From the NCBI GenBank assembly GCA_963920665.1, contig OY987270.1, positions 13,170,019-13,234,018 of the forward strand: 64,000 nt of DNA, given 5' to 3'. Positions 58,377 to 64,000 of this stretch are shown piece after piece. Position 1 is the first letter of the stretch. The number at the start of each line of letters is the position of its first letter. The position numbers were made by a program, and so were the translations under genes. The notes beneath the pieces were generated by a model. It saw only the letters and a list, made by a program, of their open reading frames with translations. It had not been told where the DNA came from and searched no databases. Source of the DNA: Straminergon stramineum (taxonomy: Eukaryota; Streptophyta; Bryopsida; Hypnales; Calliergonaceae).

Positions 58377-61300
58377 ATGGCGCTCCGGCATGCGTCACCC
58401 CTGCTTCCTTCACATTGCACTCTCCTCTCCCCCTCCACATCCCTCCGATTCTCACAGTCCTGCTTAGTGCGCAATTGTTTTCAGTTGCAGAGCAGATATC
58501 GCAATTTTGGCAGCAATGGGAGTTTCAGGGGAGAGATTAGGTCCGGTCTAGGGTTTGGTTTGCGTGGAGATTTGCGGTGTTGTGCACGTCGGAGGGATGA
58601 AGACACGCAGGAGTTCGACGATTACATCGACCCCGCCAAGACGGAGCCGATGGAAGCCATCGACCCGGACGATGAGGAGATGTCGAAGTTTGATCGCGTG
58701 GTGCGCGAGGCCGAGCGCGTGCGCAAGTCGCAAGAAGAGGAGTACAAGCGCACGAAGCCCATTTTCATGCGCGCTATCGGCTTGGGTGACCAAGTCGACA
58801 ACGACGAGGATGAAACCCCAGACTCCGACGACACGTTCGATTTAGTTAATGAAGCTGTGGCGAGCAAGAAAATGAGCAACAAAACGACGCCGCCGAAAGC
58901 CAAGGCCACCATAGCTCCAATTCAAGAAGTCGAAGAGGAACTGGATCCCACCGACGACGCCGTTCCATTGCTGGACGAAGACGACGAAGAGGAGGATGAG
59001 GAAGGGTTTATCGACTTCAAGGATGGCACGTTCGGTGGCTTAGCATTCGACGATGACGTCGATGGTGAAGACGACAACGAGGACGTTGTTGCAGAACCTA
59101 CTTACAGAATGACGCTGGGGGAGCTTCTGGACGAAGCCCGAGTGACGCCCATTTCTATCGAGGGCGATCTCGACGTGGAAATCACGGGCATCCAGCACGA
59201 TTCGCGTCACGTGATCCCGGGCGACTTGTTTGTTTGCGTCAAGGGACTCAAATCAGATGGTCACGAATTTGCAAACCAAGCGATTGAGAAAGGCGCCATC
59301 GCCATCATCTCCTCCTCGGAAGTTCCGCCCACGGAAGGGTTGGTCGCGGCTGTTATTGTGGAGGATACCAAAGTCCTCCTCTCGGCCCTTGCAGGTAATC
59401 AATTAACCTCTGCAGTGTGGTTGTATTAATATACTATTTGCATCACTTTTAAGCAGTTTAGCCATTATGATCTTGTGATTTAGGGGAAATGTATTGGAGA
59501 GATCACATTGGATACAATTGAGTCGAATTTTTTGGGATCAAATTTATATCACTGTATGTGAAATTCTCATTCAGTTATTTGAAGTGGAAGATTGTAGACT
59601 TCTACCCGAAGTGCCAGTGGACAACCCGATTACTATTAATTGATGAGAGCCCAATAGACATTTAGCCGAAGTCATACTTTAACACTTGGAGTATGATTAT
59701 TGGGAGATGTATTGTGCAATAGAGAGATCTTTGGGTACAAGAGTCAAATTCGTTAAAGATTAAATTTTCTATGACCACATGAATTTCGTATGCAGTCATT
59801 CAAAGTGGGAGGTTGTAGATTTCTATTGAAGGGATAGCAGACAATCCCATTTCCATTGAAGATCAGAGGCCATAGACATTCATATTATTATACAAGGGAT
59901 TCTTAGACCGCACTTCTAACCGATTTCATGAACAAATTAGGGATCCTGTAGGTGACAAGAGTCAGTGTAGGGTACTGGATCAGGTCTCGTAATGGTTTTA
60001 GTATTTTCTACCTAATCGGAGTCTCGGTTGATTTTTTTTAGTATTTGACATGCGGCATTTGCTGTAGGTGCGTTTTACGGGCATCCCTCCAAGAGCCTAG
60101 CGGTTGTAGGCATCACAGGAACAAACGGAAAAACCACAACTTCGTACTTGATCCGCAGCATGTATGAAGCGATGGGGTCCCAAGTCGGTCTTTTAGGAAC
60201 GATAAATTACTACATCAACAGCAAGAAGAAGCTTGAGGCTTCGCATACCACCCCTGAAGCTGTAGAGTTGCAGAAGCTCATGGCCAGTATGGTGCATCAT
60301 GGCACCGATGTGTGCATTATGGAGGTCTCCTCGCACGCCATGGCACTCGAGAGATGCAAGGAAGTAGATTTTGACGTGGCAGTGTTTACAAATCTTACTC
60401 GTGATCATATGGACTTTCACAAGACTGAGGAGGAGTACAAAGCGGCCAAAGGAAAGCTGTTTGCGAAGATGGTGGACCCTGAGCGGCACCGGAAGATTGT
60501 GAATATTGATGACCCTCATGCGCCTTACTTCGTAGCGCAAGGGAATCCGGATGTCCCTGTTGTCACGTTTGGAATGGAAAACAAGAGTGCCGATGTGTAC
60601 CCTCTGGAGGTCCAGCTTTCGCTATTTGAGTCGGAACTTCTGGTGCGGACTCCCCGGGGGAATGTGGAAATCTCCTCCGGGCTGCTGGGACGGCATAATG
60701 TGTACAATATTCTTGCTGCTGTTGCAGTTGGTGAGTGGCTCTTCTCAAGAGTAAATTTTATTTTAAAGTTTTGTCCACTAGATCTTGTGACACTACAAGC
60801 TTAGTATCACTTTAGATTGCAGAGGTCGAAGCAAGAAGCAACATGAAATTCGTCACCATTGCTGCAAAAATCGATTTTATTAGTTTTGTTCAATGTCAAC
60901 TTTTCATTCGTCCCAAGTAACAAGATTGAGCATTAAGAGGTGGTTCTTTCATGGCTGTGGCATGCTTGAGATAACTGGGTTCAAGCTACCTCTTTGAGAT
61001 GGACGGGACACTTGTTATCTCAAATGTGTCATAAGGTATCCTAAATGAAATGGAATATTTTAAGCTTATTATCTCACCCCTAGTTGCACTTATGTTACTT
61101 CACATCTTTAGCTTGTTATTTAAGCTTTTGGCTTCAAACGATGCCATCATATGTGGTTCTTTGTGCCTCGTGCGACATCACATACTTGTTCATGTTTGCA
61201 CTTGATTTGGGGGTCAGATCAAGAGCCAACCATGACCCATGAAAATGTATGTGAAGGTATTGCTGTGGAAGCCCCTTTAGAGGACATTGTCCGGGGCATT

Positions 61301-63250
61301 GAGGAAGTGGATGCTGTACCCGGAAGATGTGAACTGATTGACGAAGAGCAAGCGTTTGCTGTGATTGTGGATTACGCACATTCACCTGATGCTCTTTCCC
61401 GATTGTTGGATACAGTCCGAGAGTGTGGACCAAGGAGAATTATCACAGGTACGGTTTTTCCTCAGGTGAATGAGTACAATGGTTCAGAAAAGAAGTCAAA
61501 AGCTTCTTGATGTATGATTCGCATGCTGAGCACCTCCAAAACCATGCTGGTTAAGCAATTTTAAGTAATGATTCAGCGTTACGCATGTACTACGCAGTAT
61601 TGGTCAGGAAGTTCTTCGATGTTGAGCGTGTGATTCGTGTGATTTGTGAAATTTAGTAACTTTGACGCCAAATATGAGAACTCAATAGACATCCTTTAGT
61701 TGTGTCAAAGTGGGGGTGCTGACCCTGCGTTCATAAATAAGTACTGGTCAATCTAAAATTGTCCAGCAAATTGTGTGACCTTGATTGAATCAGCAGGCTC
61801 TTGCAAACTATTTTTTGGTCGTTCTTACCTTTTTATAATCTTCCTTGTTTTTTGATTTGCAGTGGTCGGATGCGGGGGTGACCGAGATAAAGGCAAGCGG
61901 CCTATGATGGCTAAGATTGCCACAGACAAGAGCGACATATGTATCTTCACGTCTGACAACCCTAGAACTGAAGAGCCATGTTGGTGTTTCCGACCCTCTT
62001 TCTTTATGTCCATGGAACGATCGTCGAAGTTATTTCACCTAATGCATTGATTTTTATCTTATTCTGATTAATCCGGTTCTTACTTTCTCATGTGAGCTTC
62101 AATGTCTGTGCAGTGGATATTTTAGATGATATGTTAGCTGGCGTGGGGTGGTCGATGGAGGAGTATTGCAAATGGGGAGAGGAGGATTACTACCCGCCTC
62201 TTTCGAACGGCCACCGATTGTTTGTGTATGACATTCGTACCATAGCAGTCCGAGCCGGTGTGGCCATGGGAGAAGAAGGTGATGCAGTGGTATGTGACAT
62301 ATCCCTTTCTTGACCCTTGAAGGACTCCTCTACAGTTGGGTTACTGTGGTTGAGTAATATGATGAGTACTAATCCAATAGAAAGTTGTAATAACATGGTC
62401 ATCTTCATTTAATCTTCATTTTGTTATTTCCTCTTACAATAAATCTCTTCTAGGTCTGGTAGACAGAAGGAAAATACGAATTAGTATATACGACCTGAAA
62501 GGGCTCCTCAATCATTTTTAGGTTTAAAATGCTTTTACTTCTATTTTCTGTTCCTGAGAGAAGATCGCGCATGGAGTTGTCAAAATTTTCTTCTGCATAG
62601 CTTCACACTTTTTTGGTATTATGTCCCTCGTCCTAAAGTCCTGGTTTCCTCAAGTGCAAGTTGGTGTCAGTTCTAAAGTATTATTAGTTGCTACCTATTC
62701 CTACTCTGACAATCTAATTTTCTGTTCAGGTGATAGCTGGGAAAGGTCATGAAACTTATCAAATAATAGGAGAGACCAAAGAGTACTTTGATGACCGAGA
62801 GGAGTGTCGGGAAGCTTTGCAACATGTTGATGCGCTACATGCTGCTGGAGTTGATACCAGCGAGTTTCCTTGGAGGTAACCATTTTTCTTTTCTTGAATC
62901 GAAGGTTCTTAAACCTTAAAAAACTGACGCTTCTTGGTTTGAAAATGACCAATTTCACTAATCATATTGTGAAAATATATTTCAGAAAGGGCAAGCTGTA
63001 TTTCACCATAATCAATGCAGAACACTGTATGTGTTGGTAAAAACAAAAAATTGAACAAAAAGGAAGTCCTACTCATCAAAAGTGCTGAAGTAACATGAGG
63101 CCCAATTTGGTCTTTTAGTTATGGATTATTCCTTGTTGTGTCCGAATGTGTTTTACACGGTGAATGTCTTTGGTAATCTGCGTTACATGTTTTTTGTTCT
63201 ATCTGTGACAACTTGATGTGTTTTTAAACAGAGTTCCGGAAAGCAACTGA
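58377..63250 (+). CDS. MURE: MurE ligase (UDP-MurNAc-tripeptide synthetase), plastid type
   Basis: Seven exons: 58377-59394, 60068-60730, 61257-61448, 61863-61979, 62114-62289, 62730-62875, 63232-63250; they join in frame to 776 residues. Order: Ser/Arg-rich transit peptide, a long acidic region (about 60-235) with an Asp/Glu-rich tract, MurE N-domain ([21 protein letters not shown]), ATP loop [100 protein letters not shown] and [10 protein letters not shown], ending WRVPESN. DNPR is the motif that selects meso-diaminopimelate in MurE. In mosses plastid MurE is needed for peptidoglycan-dependent plastid division; in seed plants it is part of the plastid RNA polymerase complex. The acceptor of exon 3 is weak; an alternative at 61216 would add 13 residues. 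Confidence 0.93.
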
Positions 63251-64000
63251 GATTTCTGGAGGCTCGCATTTGCAAGCTACTGCGGTGACAGCCCAAACAC
63301 GACCTTAAACAGCGAGTATGCCCATTACCCAATTGGTTGTGAGCATGCTATTTTTTTGTTGATCTGTCGCACATCCAACCTCTTGATCAAGAATGCAAGG
63401 ACTCGATAGCTTATCTGTTACCCTGGAAATGCTTTTGCTGCCATGATAAGGTGGGAAGCCTTCTGTTGAGGGTGCAGATTCTTACCACTTCGAGAGAACC
63501 TCAGGTGTTCACCTGTGAAGTCGTATGCTTGCGCCCAGAGAGATGAGAATAGCAGACCTGTACTGGTAGACCTGCTATTGGAGACTGCATACAAGTTTTC
63601 TGCCCTCGTTTGGGTTTGGCCCACCCTGGAAGAGCTAGTGTATCATCAAAATCCTATTTTTCTCAATTTGTGACATACAAGCCATGTTCCGTCATCTCTC
63701 ATCATCCGTTTCTGGTCGTTGTAGCTGGGCTGTGACTAAGGCCTTGCAATTTTGACAATTGGCTTCCAAATCAACCCTTCCTGACGTCTTTTGCTCTGTA
63801 GAGATTTATGCCTTGCAGTGCCGGTTTTTGAAAGTGTAATATCATGAAGACTGGAATGGACTGTTGAATTCTAGATCCTGTCCTGCTCTCACTATTTGGT
63901 GAGTGTTTATTCTTTCAAGCGCACAAATGCGGTGCTCTCAACATCATGAAAATGCTTCATGATTGCTTGCCAGATGTGTTTCAATTCCAACTTAGAGTTG
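63251..64000. other. 3' flank of MurE
   Basis: Likely 3'UTR of the MurE gene followed by intergenic DNA. Frames at 63418-63624 show no domain. Nothing else is supported up to the window end. Confidence 0.5.

Noticed and set aside
1..64000. tRNA, rRNA or CRISPR-like arrays
   Set aside because: No cloverleaf with matching A and B boxes and no regularly spaced direct repeats were recognised by eye; the window is plant nuclear DNA.

Overview
The window is nuclear DNA from a land plant, most likely a bryophyte and probably a moss. The plant call rests on GT-AG introns in almost every gene, plant-only families (AWPM-19-like, P-class PPR, plastid-type MurE), TTTAGGG-type telo-box motifs and long AT-rich intergenic DNA. 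The bryophyte/moss call is weaker: it rests on a TKL kinase with a DFE motif that I associate from memory with moss gene families. No prokaryotic, viral or organellar block was seen.

Layout. 1544-6614 (-) is a divergent casein kinase 1 gene with 12 exons. 8424-9440 (+) is a four-exon AWPM-19-like membrane protein gene with an 819 bp 5'UTR intron. 10333-13102 (-) is a broken LRR receptor-kinase gene with frameshifts and no kinase domain. 19461-22741 (-) is an eight-exon Nudix hydrolase of the plant ADP-sugar diphosphatase type. 27550-31378 (+) is a decayed TKL kinase locus with one large kinase exon. 34575-38605 (-) is an 11-exon alpha/beta hydrolase. 43574-47237 (+) is an eight-exon DTW-domain protein, predicted to be a tRNA-uridine aminocarboxypropyltransferase. 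About 55240-56150 (-) holds a possible unassigned gene. A P-class PPR gene (56406-57839, -) and a seven-exon MurE ligase gene (58377-63250, +) are head to head.

The genes form no operon. The clearest functional pairing is PPR/MurE: both proteins look plastid-targeted, and the genes share a 537 bp intergenic region with a telo-box cluster.

The accessory signal is a dense set of small non-autonomous DNA elements. (i) Two 373 bp elements with imperfect inverted ends, each bounded by TTAA on both sides, suggest a piggyBac-like miniature element; one lies in a CK1 intron and one inside the TKL locus. A solo end and possible relatives occur elsewhere. (ii) A second TTAA-bounded family starts with GTGGTT; its 599 bp copy abuts the solo end of the first family. 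(iii) One element family occupies introns of both the Nudix and DTW genes. (iv) A 270 bp element has about 41 bp terminal repeats and an 8 bp flanking duplication. (v) There is a 223 bp CACTA-ended foldback. (vi) Several other repeats occur as distant inverted copies. Gene models were spliced by eye, so exon edges are predictions.
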